A DNA stretch of 64,000 nucleotides from Leucocoprinus leucothites (taxonomy: Eukaryota > Basidiomycota > Agaricomycetes > Agaricales > Agaricaceae), in assembly GCA_013368445.1 (NCBI GenBank), contig JAACJO010000043.1:1-64000 (forward strand). The letters run 5' to 3'. Made by a program: the position numbers and the translations under genes. Every line of letters starts with the position of its first letter. Positions within the stretch are counted from its first letter, which is position 1. The notes beneath the pieces were generated by a model, which saw only the letters and a program-made list of their open reading frames with translations, was not told the DNA's origin and did not search any database. Positions 45,335 to 57,900 of the stretch are shown here, piece by piece.

Positions 45335-48059
45335 GATGTATTATACTAGCCGTGGAGGGGATGTGGGGGGAGGGGTATGGGAAGGCGGCTAATGATATAT
45401 AATGCTAAGTGGGAACAGGTAAGGCGTATTGATGGGATGTGTCAATGTGCTCTGTGTACGAAGCTCTGATGTCTTGCGTGGACGATATAAGCCGATCATG
45501 GTGTCTCGATTCCTCAAAGTACCTCTTCATCGGTAAGTCACTGAACGAGGATCAGTGGTTCGCAAAAAAAAATATGTACAAACCGCACTTGTGAGATACC
45601 GTCTTGCTCCGTGCACACCCGCCGAAGGCTATTGTACACCGATAACAAGGCTAGAGTTGGCGAAGAACCTGTGCTGGAGCTTAGGAATAGCCGGAAAAGA
45701 TTAATGGGGTCGAGAAGAAGCAAACTGACACATGACCGTGACGTGATAACAGCACTTCGACCTTGATGAGTTGCTGTCCCCGGGGACACATTGATGGATG
45801 GATGTTTAGCACAATCTTGACTGGGTTATGTGAGGGCTAGGGACGTCGGAAAGTCCTGATCCACGAGTTCATGATAAAACATGGCATAAGCAGCCGTACA
45901 TATCGTAAACCGGAAGGCGCCCGGCATAACTGTCTGTGAAGTTTGGGTATGCGCACGTCAAGAGAAATTACCACCAGGTGCTCAAAGGTGTTTGATTGAT
46001 ACTGGCGGGCATGAGTAATTTCTGGGGTTTTAAAAGTAAGTTGCACTGGATTCTGTGTGTGACGTGGAGGTCGCCGATGATGAGGATGAGTACATAGAGG
46101 TGAGCAAGGAGAGGAAGGAAACAATTGCAGATACCTGGACGGTAGATGTTCGGCATGGCAGATTACGTACATATAGCGATAATGTTGATGAAATATCGTT
46201 TCCGTAATTGATCACGTGAGGCGCTGATACGTCCCTTCCTATGATGCTCTTTCCGTGTACGCTTCGTCACAACCTGGGTCAAGTCCTGACAATGACAGGT
46301 CGGCTTGGAACCTAAAGCCACAAACAGTATTGCTCAGTGCACATGTCCTCAACGAACACCAGCTCGTCTAATGAGCGACCTGAATGCATCCCATCTCCAA
46401 TTGTATCCGTGGTCTCGTCCAAATCCCCTGGGTCGAAATCTCTCGGTTTAGATGGCACCATCGTACCTATGCCTCGCTTCATCTGATGTCATAAGTACCG
46501 AAGTTCCCATTCCGAACTCCCTTTTGGACGTACACACCACTAGCCAGCATACCAGCTCCATCCTTCACCTCTTTTCAAGTCGGAACCCCCACTAATCCAG
46601 TCGGGTTGTCATCAGCACGCTTCAATCGCAGTTTTCTGGGACGTCCGATCCTGGGTTCGGTAATGACGACGAGGCAGATTCTGACTTCCCTCTCACTTCT
46701 CAATTCTTATCCACAGACAACTTCCCCAACTGGCTCTGGGAGGGGAGCCGGGAGATGGGTTCTCTTGAGGGAGAGTGTGTCACTTTCTCTCCCTAGACCT
46801 CAGTAGAATCATTCCAACAATGTTCTCTCTAAGGAACTACAGCCTCCGTCTCCTATGTTCCGAGGAGTCGTCTCGCATGACGAGTTGTGGCCGTTACATG
46901 GGGTAGTGTGTACGCCCGGTATAGGTAGCATGATGAATAAGAGGCGGAGGTGGGTGGAGTGGGCTGAGAAGAGCACTGAGCGGGAGATAGCAGAGCAAGA
47001 GGAAGAAGACTCAGGAGAAAGAGAAGGCGGGTAGGATGGATAGCGGTGATTACATTGTGAGCAGCGATTTGACTGGTGGCAAGACGAATAGGAGAAGGAA
47101 CGGGAGCGTGGTCGAAAGTCGCAATGAATCCCCCACACGCGTTGCTGGCAGTACTTACTAGGAAGTCGCTTGGTATTAGTGGTGGTGCTCCCGGCGTTGC
47201 GCATTCGGACACCAGAAATACGTATGCATACCTAAAGGAGTGCATTTCAATATTTCTTTCCCCGTTCTCCCTGTTCTGCTCTTCTGGCTGATTTCATTAT
47301 TCCTAGGGCGCAGTACGAAGAAACAGGCAGGCGCCATACCCCTTCAGAATCTATTGTCAACTCTCGTGGTGCAAGTTTCGGAGAGGGAGGGGCAGGTTTC
47401 GTTATCCGCCACGGGAGAAAGAGAATGTCATCAATAAGCCGTGTTTAGCGGGGTTTCGTCCCCCTCGGTGACTTATCATGGGCGGCGAGGTACTCGTCAG
47501 CTAAGAAAGCTCCTACGTGCCTCTTCGTCGAGCCCTACCCTATCTACCAGGACTTCTGTACCGACATTCAAGCGAGACTCGTTCGTTGCACAATTTGGAT
47601 GCAGTACGTCTTTTAATTCTGGCGCAATGCAATATGTTTACAATGAGTTGCATCGTCGGCTTTTGACAGCAAGACGCCAGCACCGGACACAGTTCCACGC
47701 TTCACTCAACTGTCTTTGCTGCAAGTCCCGGCAGCTAAAATCGGAGAAAGAGAGCTGGTTGTTGAGCATTTCAATATGACAGACAACACTGCCGATAGAA
47801 AACGAACAGAACATAAAGCTCGTGAACAGGCACATGCAAAATATGCCACCAAGCATGTACATTTGTTGTTTTTATTGTATTCTGAAAATTTATTATATTC
47901 CATTGTAGAGCGCACCACTTCTGAGCACTTAGGTCCGCTCACATCTCTCTGCCATCTAAGCCACACACACAGACCTCCGACACACACGGTCCCAGCTCTT
48001 CCTCCGCTCTTCTCTTCGCAGAAGCCCCTCGTTATTTACTCACCCCTCGCATTTCCCAT

Positions 48060-48370
48060 CTCGGGCCATCCTTCCCCTCTACTGAATCCCTCACTCAATT
48101 CTGCCTCTCAGAGATCCACGCTCTCAAAGGCAAGTTGGATGATCAGCCAGAGGAGAAGGAAACATAGATCCGCAGCGCCGCTGAGGAACATGACTCGACT
48201 GTCGTCACGGGAGAGTTGAAGAGACGAGCTGGGCACGAAAAGCGTGTATAGTCACATGGATGCCGAGCTCGTACTATTACGGGAGCGGTACCAGTCTATA
48301 GAGGTTTCCCAAGGCCAAAACTGGTCTCTCGAGACCAAAGTACCATAAGCCGAAACTCTCTGGCAAAAGG
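48060..48370 (+). pseudogene. degenerate coiled-coil gene fragment
   Basis: In two frames interrupted by stops the plus strand reads SEIHALKGKLDDQPEEKE, then a stop, then EEHDSTVVTGELKRRAG, a stop, and SHMDAELVLLRERYQSIEVS. This is heptad-like coiled-coil sequence broken at least twice. Related text is at ~19830-19960 (minus) and ~60505-60610 (plus). The source gene is not in the window. Confidence 0.55.
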
Positions 48371-49726
48371 TAGTCCAACTCTGAGCCAACTTTGGCTCAA
48401 GACCGAGCATCACCGCCCTCCACCTCTGGCGCCCGAGTTCTCCCCTCTCTCCGCCTCAAACATGCACCCCTTTTCGATACTCATAGTTCCACCCTCGCTT
48501 CCCTCGGCTTCACCAACACCAATACTTCGTCCTCGAATCCCAACTCGCCTCCACCACTTCTCTCACTAATCCTCTTCAACAATTTTTCAAAGACGAGAAA
48601 GACTCACAGAGGAAAGACGATACGAGAGCAAGGCCGACGAAACGCAGTGACATCACTAGGCTGAAGAAAGACTGTGAGACGTCGTTGAAAAGCGTAGTTG
48701 AACTAAATACATTAGTAGAACAATTCTCATCCCTCTCCCATCCCCATCATCGACTCCTGCGCATCATTGTTCAAGCTTTTTCCCTCATCCTCCTTCGTTT
48801 GCTCGCCCTCCTGCCGTGGGCACCTCGTGAAAGGTCTTGATTAACTTAATCCAAAATCGCTGCGTAGCTCCCCCACATAAACGAGTTCCAATAGCAACCC
48901 TTCGAGCTCTGGAGATACCACTGGTGATTAGCGCGTTCCACCTAGTACACACGTTTTGCGCTTGACCGACAGTCTAGAGGAGACGTGGTATGCCAGCAAA
49001 CAATGGACAAGCTCGAAGCCAATACCAAAAGGCATACGGAAGCGGCCTAAGGAACTACCAACTTTCGCTCATTCAACCACTCATATTCAGACCCCCTCTC
49101 CATGATCCGAATCCACCAACACCAGACCGTCCATCCCCACGCCTGATAATGGCAACCTCATCCCCGGGTGAGGGTGGTTCTTGGGATCCGTTCTCGTCGT
49201 TACCTGACCTCAGCTATCCCATTCGCTCATTTGACACGCTTATCTCCCCGGATCACCTCACTATTGCACTTCCTTGTTTTTCGTTAGTGCTCTAAGACCA
49301 ACGGGAGGTCGATCCTCGTGAATTCAGGAAGTGTAGGGGAGGCTGAAAGTCAAGTATTGCGGAAAGAAATATCTAAACATGGCTTGGAGTGAGGGTCGCC
49401 GATTTTGGCGTAGTGTACAAGTGGATGATAATGGATCTCGCAATCGAGGTGATCACAGTCGGGGTGGCGACGATCGAGGCCATGATAATTGAGGTACCAA
49501 GGAAGAGCCGCATGGAGGTTGTGGAGGTTGCGGGAGCAAGGAATGTCAGAATCAACGAGGGTGGAGGTGCACAAAGATGTGAGAAGGAAAGGAGTGATAA
49601 ACTGATGGAGATGGCTACGACTACAACTACGATCATTAACAAGCAACCGAAATAATGAAATCCAAAAAGCACGCAAGAAAAACAAAATACTCGATAAGAC
49701 AAGACTGCTCGCTATCGAAAAAAATA

Positions 49727-49728
<2 letters not shown>

Positions 49729-49774
<46 letters not shown>
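49729..49774 (+). repeat. 46-base poly(A) run
   Basis: An uninterrupted run of 46 A, preceded by an A-rich segment (CGAAAAAAATACT) and by ~300 bp (49400-49680) that is related to sequence at ~51200 and ~60910. It could be the 3' tail of a retroposed copy. No convincing target-site duplication was found by eye. Confidence 0.9.
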
Positions 49775-49776
<2 letters not shown>

Positions 49777-50099
49777 TACAAGTGCGAACGAATCGTCTCT
49801 ACAGATCACATTGCACCGATTGATCATGACCACCCCAGCTCGTGCCCACACGCTGACTCGCTACGCTCCTTGCTCCTGAAATTTGACTACTTTTGTATTA
49901 ATACACGATTTACCTACCAAACATCATACTAGTCCAGTATTCACAGTTTTGGAGGAAGTACGCTATCACGGGATAGCAAACATAATATGGTGATACTTCA
50001 GCCTAGGCCCGAATTCGCTCCTTGAGTAGGCTAGAAAGGCTGGACTCAACACGATGCGAAAGGCCGGTAACAACACACTCTAGCCTAATCAACATCCCT

Positions 50100-51330
50100 G
50101 TTTGCTCAACCCCTCTGACCCGCCACGCATCCCAACATCTTATTGTTCAATGAAAGGAAAAATGAGACACGTGCATTACTACCTGTTCGCAGGAACATGA
50201 TACCAATGCTAATCTGTCGAGATAAAGGAGGGCTATATAGTACATAACGTGCTCGGGTCACCAGACTCTTAACGCCTTTGTATCCCGTCATTGGTTCCAA
50301 ATCCAAACTCTGTCACTGAGAAATGAACCACAATGACCTCCAACGCCCATAGTGTGGATGATGGTTGCTGAGGTTAATTGAGGGTCACTCCTCAAGCTAC
50401 GCACCAGTTAGAAAATTGGACCGTAGATCGAAAACATACAAACGAATACCTCACCCATACTGCAAAGTCTCATCCTACGATACAAAGACGACGCCAGCAA
50501 TCTTGAATGGTATCTTTATTCCTATTGATTCCGACAATACGCGACCAAAAAGAATTTGGGTCTGAGATTGGCCCGAGGTTTTGCTAGACCTAGTCGCATG
50601 TAAATGTGATCGTTCATGTAGGTTATGTAAGAAACTCATTCCCATTCCAGCGGGTGGACCGGATAAACTCCTCCATGCCCTTCTTCAGCTTGTTGGCCTT
50701 CTCATTCTCGTGCTTAGCCACGGGTCAATGATCTTTGATCGTCTGATACATATTGTTATCTGATATTTTGTGAGCACACTAAAGTAATACACATGTCTTT
50801 GATACTGAATCCCAGTTTCACGCCCTTGGTGGCTGCAGCAACGACTGGAAGGTTGAACTAGCCTCCGCTAGAATACTAGTCGCGACCTGAGTGGTATCAG
50901 ATACGCTCAACAACACTCTTTATCACCACCAACAACACTCCAGTCCAGTTTCGCGAACTATCAAGAAAATATATTGATATCTAATTATCAGGTTGAGGTG
51001 TTTACCAGGAACGAACCCGTGACTACTTTGAATGTCACAACCCTCACCCAGCCTATGACCGTCGAAGGAAAGGGTATTCACGTGTTGAATAATGTCGTTG
51101 GCAGACTCCAATTGAGATGAAGAGACCACATTGTCGCGGATGGTAGTTGTAAACTCGTATAAATCCTGCGAAAGCGCTCAGGGCTTTGCAACACTTCTTC
51201 GGCATCTTCACAACGTGCCCTCGATCGCGGCCACCTCGATCACAGCCATGGTCCCTGTAACTATCGCTTCAATCGCAATGTTAGTCGTCATCCACCTCTG
51301 GATTGAGCTGGTGACCTTCGCTCTAGGTCG
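50100..51330 (-). pseudogene. repeated module copy C: degraded relative of the 43.5-kb gene
   Basis: On the minus strand, fragments FTTTIRDNVVSSSQLESAND and VSDPN-like helical text correspond to YLYEFTTTIRVDEA..LFESDDD of copy A, and GGATAAACTCCTCCATGCCC-like DNA matches the helical exon. The region is shorter than copies A and B, lacks parts of the helical exon, and stops occur in all frames. The left edge (50150-50360) is nearly the same as 53380-53560, including AACATGATACC(A/G)ATGCTAATC. Confidence 0.6.
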
Positions 51331-51339
51331 TGTCTGACA

Positions 51340-53100
51340 TCCTTCCTCCAATACTTTGCCTTCCAGCATCTCTTACACCTCGCGAACTCGCTCTCCATTG
51401 GCCGCGGGGCACTGTCGAGCAACGATAAAGCGCAGTGATGAGCTGATCTGTGGAGGTAAGATGTATCGAATGAGTGACCGGGTAGCCGGGTTGGGTGACC
51501 CTCACCCCGGACAAGACTCTTGTTATCAGGCGTGGGTTGGATTCGATGGGTTCGTAAGGTCGAGAGTTAAAGGCTGACAGTTCCTTGAGCCGCCTCCTCA
51601 GCAGGGCTTTGTTCTTGGCTTTGGGCTGATGCATTGTTTGCTGGTGTAAATCAAACCACCTCTTCTCTCGAACGTCGGCGTGTAAAACGTGTGCATTGGG
51701 CGAGACCTGTCAGCCACCAGTAATCTCCCGAGAGGGAGAAGTGTGTGAGATCCTCGAGGAAGCGGGAGAGGACAAGGGAGAAGGAGCGGTTGACGATGCC
51801 GCCCCCCGACCAGCGTCCGTAGTTCCGCCATTGCTTGCAATCGCATATCATGGGCTTTTGCTTCACCCTCTTCATCCAGCGCTCCTGCTCTGGCTTGATA
51901 GAATGTCATGAGGGAGACTCGGGAGCGGATGCCGGTGAGGGCGGTTGCGCAGGATTGGTGACGCGAGTAGACGTATGAATCTGTGAAAGAAAAAATTCAA
52001 TAAAGAACGAAAAGAACGCAAAATCACAGGCCGGTGGGGCACCTACCAGCAATTAGCCTCCTTGAAGCATTTATATCCTCTCCTCACCCTTCTACGTGTT
52101 CTTCCAAAGATAAAGCACCGACCTCGAAGGCTTCATTAAGCCCAAAACGTTGAGAGGAAACAACCCCGGCATAGTATCTTGGATGCAACATCTTGAACGA
52201 TACAACTCTTCATGAGCTTGCATCGCCGAAAACGGTAATTGAATACGTCATAATGCAATCGCTCTGACTGCCGGACGTTAGTTGAGCTCAGGAAAGGATG
52301 AAGAAGATAGATCTGGGCTTACCTTGCGGCAGAGCTAGCTTGTCCTCCGAGGAAGGTCAACGACTAGATATGGTTAACTCCAGCTACTTCGTCCGCTCCC
52401 CGCCCAGAGTTATTGTTTCCTCTCCAACAACAGTTTTCATCATGTCGTCCTCAGGAAGCTTTTCAGCCTTCGCGCGTTTCAATGTTCTATCAGAGGATTC
52501 CTCCAAGGTGGGGTCTCCTCAGTTTTCACGCCATCGTCCTGTTGGTTGCCGTTCTCTCGCGCTTAGACGTAGGCCTCGTTCGATTCAAAAGTGCAGCAGC
52601 CTTGGGTTTAGCAGCTGACTTAGTGCCCTTTGGAGGAAGGCGGGCGGGTTATTCAGTAGGATGTGTGCGCTCTCGTATTCATCTCCAAGAACATCTTCGA
52701 GGTGTTTTCATGTGCGGGTATTTAAGGGGACGCCGGTCTGAGATGAGACGGATGTGCTGGAGGTGGTATGGGGCGGTAATTCTGGTTCGTAGACAGACCT
52801 GGATTCTCTAAACCTTTAAGAGCAAGGAAGATATGAGCGATGAGAGGGGAAGACCAAGGTGGTTCCATACTGGACAGATGCTACGGTGATCATCAGCAGT
52901 GCAGTAAATTCGTAGCAATATTGACTCACCGATGGTGGTGATCCACTGAAGTATACTTTTTGGATCTATTAGAAAATAAGAATAGGGACACGCTCGGATC
53001 AAAGAGTGCACGTACCTAGCTGTGGGGCCAACCTCCCGTTCTTTGCCATAGGGCATGTTGAAACGCAGGGCATGGTGCGCAGAGACTGGCAACATGCAGT
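51340..53100 (-). pseudogene. module D1: MYND-like finger remnant plus basic NLS-rich protein, broken
   Basis: Read on the minus strand this contains, from right to left, KSILQWITTIGESILL, a tract NRTRPTSKRENGNQQDDG with ETPPW, KRAKAEKLPEDDMM and GEETITLGG, and near 51350-51420 a finger-like CKRCWKAKYWRKD. The same order is found in module D2. Premature stops and frame changes occur between the basic block and KRAKAE, as in the other copies, so I do not propose a protein. The basic block is homologous to that at 18430-18730 on the plus strand. Confidence 0.5.
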
Positions 53101-53349
53101 GTTACGGTCCCACGTGTATCAAAGCACATGAGGATGTCATATTGGACCAGAGTCACACGGCGGGCCGACCCTCCGCAATATTTATATTTTTGCCTATCCC
53201 AACTCACCGCCAACTCCAATGGCAGCCCCCGGCCGCGGTGAATTGACTCTACACCCACGGACATTGTCGTGCACCAGTTCTGATGAGTTATCGCAAGCAG
53301 ACCGTATCCCTGTTTGCGAATACCTCTGGCTCTCCACTTGTTCTGACAT

Positions 53350-56300
53350 CCCACTTCTCAATAAAAGGCAAAATGAGACACATGCATTACCACCCGTTTG
53401 CAGGAACATGATACCGATGCTAATCTGTCGAGATAAAGGAGGCTGTATACATGACATGCTCGAATCACCAGAAGCTCAACGCGTTGAACCCCGTCATTGG
53501 TTCCAAATTCACCCCTGTCACTGAGAAATGAACCACTACAACTTCGATCGCCCATAGGGTGGATTAGGGCTCCTGGAGCTAATTGAGGCCACTCCTCAAG
53601 CTATGCACAAGTTAGAAAATTGGGCCGGGGATCAAAAATATGCGATTGAGATGGCGATGCAGCTACAGAGCCACTGCAGAGGGATATCTTGAGACGATAT
53701 TTGCCATCAAATCATTGATGGACGTACCTTTACCTGGATGACGTTAGCTTGTAAGGACTCGATACGCCGGTCCGAGTAGGAGTCTCTTAGTGCTTTAAAG
53801 TCCCGCTCTACCAAGTCAAGGTGACGCCGGCAGTCTTGGATGGTATCCTTATTCCTGTTGAGTCGTAGAATACGCGAGCCCAGGCTCGAGTCCGAGATCG
53901 GCTCGAGGTTCTGTTGGATCTCATCGCATCTCAACGTGATCGTTCGTGCATCTTGCATGGGGAATTCACTTCTATTCTGACTGGATGACTGCATAAACTC
54001 GTCCACGGCTTTACACAGCTTAGCAGCTCTCTCAATCTCGTACCGAGCCTCAATTCGATGGCTTTTGACCTTCTGGTTTAATGTTATCACCTGACATTCT
54101 GTGAGCATGTTAAACAAGTACTCACGTCTTTAATGGAGAAAACCATTTGCACGCCCTTGGCTGCCGCAGCAACGGGAGGAAAGAATGAACTGGTCTCTGC
54201 TAGAACACTAGCTGCAGTCTGAGTGGTATCGGCTACACTCGACAACATTCTCTGCCATCGTCGACGGTGCTCTGGTTTAGTCTCTCGGACTATTAAGAAA
54301 AACATTGGTATCTAATCATCAAGTCAGAGAGAACAAGCACCTACCAGGAACGAATCTGCCGTCTCGTCGAAGCTCACACCTCTCACCGAACCCAATACCG
54401 CGATAGTACAAGAGATTCACGCATTGGATGATGTCGTCGTCAGACTCAAACAAAGACGAGGACGCCTCGTCGATGCGAATGGTAGTTGTGAACTCGTATA
54501 AATAAGTTCCACGCCCAAGCTTGTTACGCTGAAGGATTGGTGCTGGTGGGTTCCGAAGTAAGCAACTCAGGTTAACAAAGGTATAAATAACAGGTGTTTA
54601 CTATTTTCCAGTGGATCTTGTGCGAGAGACAGAAATCTCTATATTCCATCGTCATAGACAAAGCACCCAGGTGTTCCATCGTAATTTGTCCGCCTGAAGG
54701 GAGAAGTAAGCCAACGGATGACCTTGCTGGAACAAAGTCCGTACCATCTGCCCAGACTACCATCTCTCAGGCGCTCGGTAAGCTCGGTATGACTTAGACC
54801 ATTATCGTGTATGACTGCTCAAAATATAAGCAAAACATGGTTAGACTGAACGAACACCACACTCACATTGCTGGTCGCGAGCGGGCAAGTTTTCAAAAAA
54901 AAAGAATGAGAATTCACAATTGCGAGGATATCCGAGCTTCAGATCACGTGCAACTCGGGACTTTTCAGCCTTGAATTTGGTAAGGACTTGGCTATGAACG
55001 ATGATACTACGCCCTCCGGCCTGGGTAGCCATCCTGCGGTCGGAGGAAGTCGATGATCAATGAGTTGTACTCTGCTGGTCTGAGAGGGAATGTGAGGGGA
55101 CAGGATTTGAGGTGGCAAGGCCTTGAGGTCGTCTTTTGTATCCAATGTGTGGCAATTGTTATATTGCACTGCCTCAACAGGTGCCCGATCACACGAGGCA
55201 TTCAACATGTTTCTTGACTATGCACGATGCTGTTGGATGGCCAGAGTTTTATTTGATAAGGGCTTCTTCGATCATGATCGACTCTACATAGCCCCGTTGA
55301 GTGGGGCCGAATAAGCGAATCGTTTCCTAAAGTACCTCTTGATCAGTAAGGCAGGCCCTGCATGTCGAGAGGTGCAAAGAAGGATGTCGGATCAGTGTTT
55401 CGTAAATGAAATAAATTGAATATACCGTACTTCTGAGATAACATTGAGCTCTGTGTGTACCCATTGAAGGCCATTCCACGTCGGTAACAGGACTAAGGTT
55501 GGAGAAAAACCTAGGAAGAGCTTAAGACTAGCCATAGATGATCATGTGGTCAAGAGGAGACGTACCGACTCATGACTGTGACCTGATAACAACACTTCGA
55601 CATCAATCTCCCAAGGAATTGGCCTTGACGAGTCGCTGTCGTCTTGATTGATTGGATTATGCATCGTGGCCACTGACGCCGGAGTGTCCTGGTGTATGAT
55701 TTCATCACAAAACACGACATCAGCAACCGTGCATATGGTCAACCTGGGGGCTTTAGTCATAACTGTCTTTGGCTACGCATATGTGATAAGAAATTAACCT
55801 CAGTTAATCAAAGGTTTTTGCCACTGGTATTGGTGAGCATGAGTGTTTCAGGTATTCTAGAGGCAAGTCGCGGGTGATATCTAGGACGTGGCGGTCGCTG
55901 ATAAGAATGATGAGCAGAGCAAGACGTTAGCTAAATAACTATGGGTACTTGGGTGGCAGAAATTTGACATGACAGACTAAGTACCTAAGTAGGGCGGTGG
56001 ATCCCACAATTGATCACGTAGCACTCGGATATACTTAGATACCTATATGGGCGTCTTTGCCTATGTTGCTCCTCACACGTCGTCACAACCTGGTTCAAGT
56101 CCTGACAATGACAGGCCCGCTTGGAGCATAAGGCCGCTTGCAGTCCTGCACAGAGCACGCGTCGTCAACATGCGCTGACTCATCTAGTGGATTAGTTGAG
56201 TCGTTCACATCTACATCTCTGCTATATTCTCTTCCAAATCCGCTGTCGGTTCAAATGGCACCACCGCGTCTACGCTTTGTTCCATCTGCTGTCATAGGTA
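53350..56300. repeat. repeated module, copy B
   Basis: It is the match to 43281-46400 in the same orientation, about 9.9-10 kb away. It directly follows module D1 and is followed by module D2, so C-D1 and B-D2 form two consecutive copies of one larger unit. Confidence 0.75.
53707..55090 (-). pseudogene. relative of the 43.5-kb gene, copy B (HeLo/MLKL-like helical part intact)
   Basis: The helical exon is open for ~130 codons (53707-54117): YEIERAAKLCKAVDEFMQ, CDEIQQNLEPISDS, RILRLNRNKDTIQDCRRHLD. The exon before it (54090-54305) reads RRRWQRMLSSVADTT and FFPPVAAAAKGVQMVF. Upstream pieces are YLYEFTTTIRIDEASSS and, near 54.95 kb, SQVLTKFKAEKSRVARDLKL. In contrast to copy A the segment at 54.65 kb has a stop (TAG) in the frame equivalent to FIRDGREFRF, and a run of A at 54894-54903 interrupts the first exon, so the N-terminal half looks broken. 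Without cDNA I cannot exclude a shorter gene using only the helical part. Confidence 0.45.
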
Positions 56301-57900
56301 CCGAACATGTCAGCCACCAGCGATCTGAGAGGTCGAAGAGGTACCGTTCGAGCGGGAGAAGTGTGCAAGGTTTTCCTACTTGAGTTCCTCGAGGAAGTGG
56401 GAGAGGACAAGGGTGAAGGAGTGGTTGATGATGTCATTCTCCGACTAGTGTCTGTAGTCCTGCCATCATTTGTAACTGCGTGTCATGGGCTTCTGTTTCA
56501 ACCCCTTCATCCAGCGCCCCTTCTCTGGTTTGATAGATTGTTATGAGGGAGACTCGGGAGCGGATGCCGGTAAGGGTGGTTGCGCAGGATTGATGACGCG
56601 AGTAGACGTATGGATCTGTAAAAGAAAAAAATCAATAAAGGATGAAAAGAACGCGCAATCACGGGCCGTTGGGGCACCCACCAGCAATTTGCCTCCGGGA
56701 AGCATTTATACCCTCTCCTCACCCTTCTACGTGATCTTCCAAAGATAAAGCAGCGACCTCTAGGGCTTCGTTAAGCCCGAAACGTTGAGATGAAACAACC
56801 CCTGCGTAGTAGCTCGGATCCAACACATTGAACAATAACTCTTAGTGAGCTCAGATCGCCGAAAATGGGAATCGAATACATTATAATGCAATTGCATTGG
56901 CTGCTGGACGTTGATTGAGCTAAGGAACGGATGAAGAGGATAGGTGTAAGCTTACCTCGCCACACAACCAACTTGTGTCAACGGCTAGATACGGTTTATT
57001 CCAGCCACTTTGTCCGCTCCCACCCAGAACTATTGTTTCCTCTCTAACGACTGTTTCCACCACATTGTCCTCAGGAAGCTTTTCAGCCTTCGGGCGCCTC
57101 GGTGATCTATTAGAGGCTTTCTTTGATGCAGAATCTCCTCCGCTTTCACGGCATAGTCATGTCCGTTGCCACCCTCTTGCGCTTGGACACAGATCTCGTT
57201 CGAGTCAACCGTGCAGCAGCCTTGGGTTTAGTAACACGCCTAGGACCCTTTGGAGGAAGGCCGTTGGGGTCTTTCAGTAGGACGGGTACACTCTCGTATT
57301 CGGTGCCAAGAAAGGCTTTGAGGCATTTGCGTGTGTGGATATTTGCAGGTATGCCAGCCTGAGATAAGGTAGATGCGTTAGAGGTGATATGGGGCGGTAA
57401 TTCTGGTCGTGGATAGACCTGGATTCTCTATGCCTTTGAGAATAAGGAAGGTGCGAGCGAGAACAGGGAAGGAGCGAGGTGATTCCACACTGGACAGATG
57501 CTACGGTGATCATCAGCGCTGCAGTTGATTCGTAGCAACATAGACTCACTGATGATGGTGATCCACTGAAATATGCTTTTTGGGTCTATTAGAAAAACCA
57601 CAAGAACACACTCGGATCAAAAAGTGCACGTACCTAGCTGTTGGGCCAACCTCTTGTTCTTTGGCACGGAGAGGGCAGGTTGAAACGCAGGGCATGGTGC
57701 GCGGAGACTGACTCGCCCAGTGTGGACCATCGTCAGTCTCACGCGTATTAAACCACGTGAGCGTATCCTCTAGAATCACACGGCGGGCCGATGTTCCGCC
57801 ATATTTCTACTTTTGCCAATCCCAACTCACCCCCAACTCCAATGGCGCCCCCAGCCGCGGGGAATTGACTCTACACCCACGGACACTGCCATGAACCAAC
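56300..57900 (-). pseudogene. module D2: basic NLS-rich family member, broken
   Basis: The minus strand gives the longest preserved piece of this family: GIPANIHTRKCLKAFLGTEY, LLKDPNGLPPKGP, KPKAAARLTRTRSVSKRKR (57175-57365), then in another frame KASNRSPRRPKAEKLPED and REETIVLGG. The DNA at 56309-56560 (GAAGTGGGAGAGGACAAGGG) matches 51745-51900. Frames again change between the two blocks. Between 57500 and 57780 the text parallels 52880-53100. Confidence 0.5.

Larger units (their letters stand above)
43281..46400. repeat. repeated module, copy A
   Basis: This ~3-kb stretch matches 53350-56300 in the same orientation and, in part, 50100-51330. Shared landmarks are CCCGTCATTGG/CCCGTAATTGG near the left edge, the exons of the 43509-45334 gene, and TGACAATGACAGG near the right edge. 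The copies have clearly diverged. Confidence 0.75.
46401..50090. other. gene-free stretch with degraded fragments
   Basis: No intact gene could be supported over 3.7 kb. Minus frames at 46809-47245 and plus frames at 47441-48219 are Ser/Thr/Pro-rich with no motif. Recognisable items are the coiled-coil fragment at ~48060-48370, a Pro/Ser-rich segment around 48390-48600, and the 46-base poly(A) at 49729. Confidence 0.4.

Noticed and set aside
47716..48219. 167-codon plus-strand open frame
   Set aside because: It overlaps the degenerate coiled-coil fragment in another frame and has no recognisable domain or splice sites.
49350..49851. Minus-strand frames starting with a poly-Phe stretch
   Set aside because: The Phe run is just the translation of the poly(A) tract.
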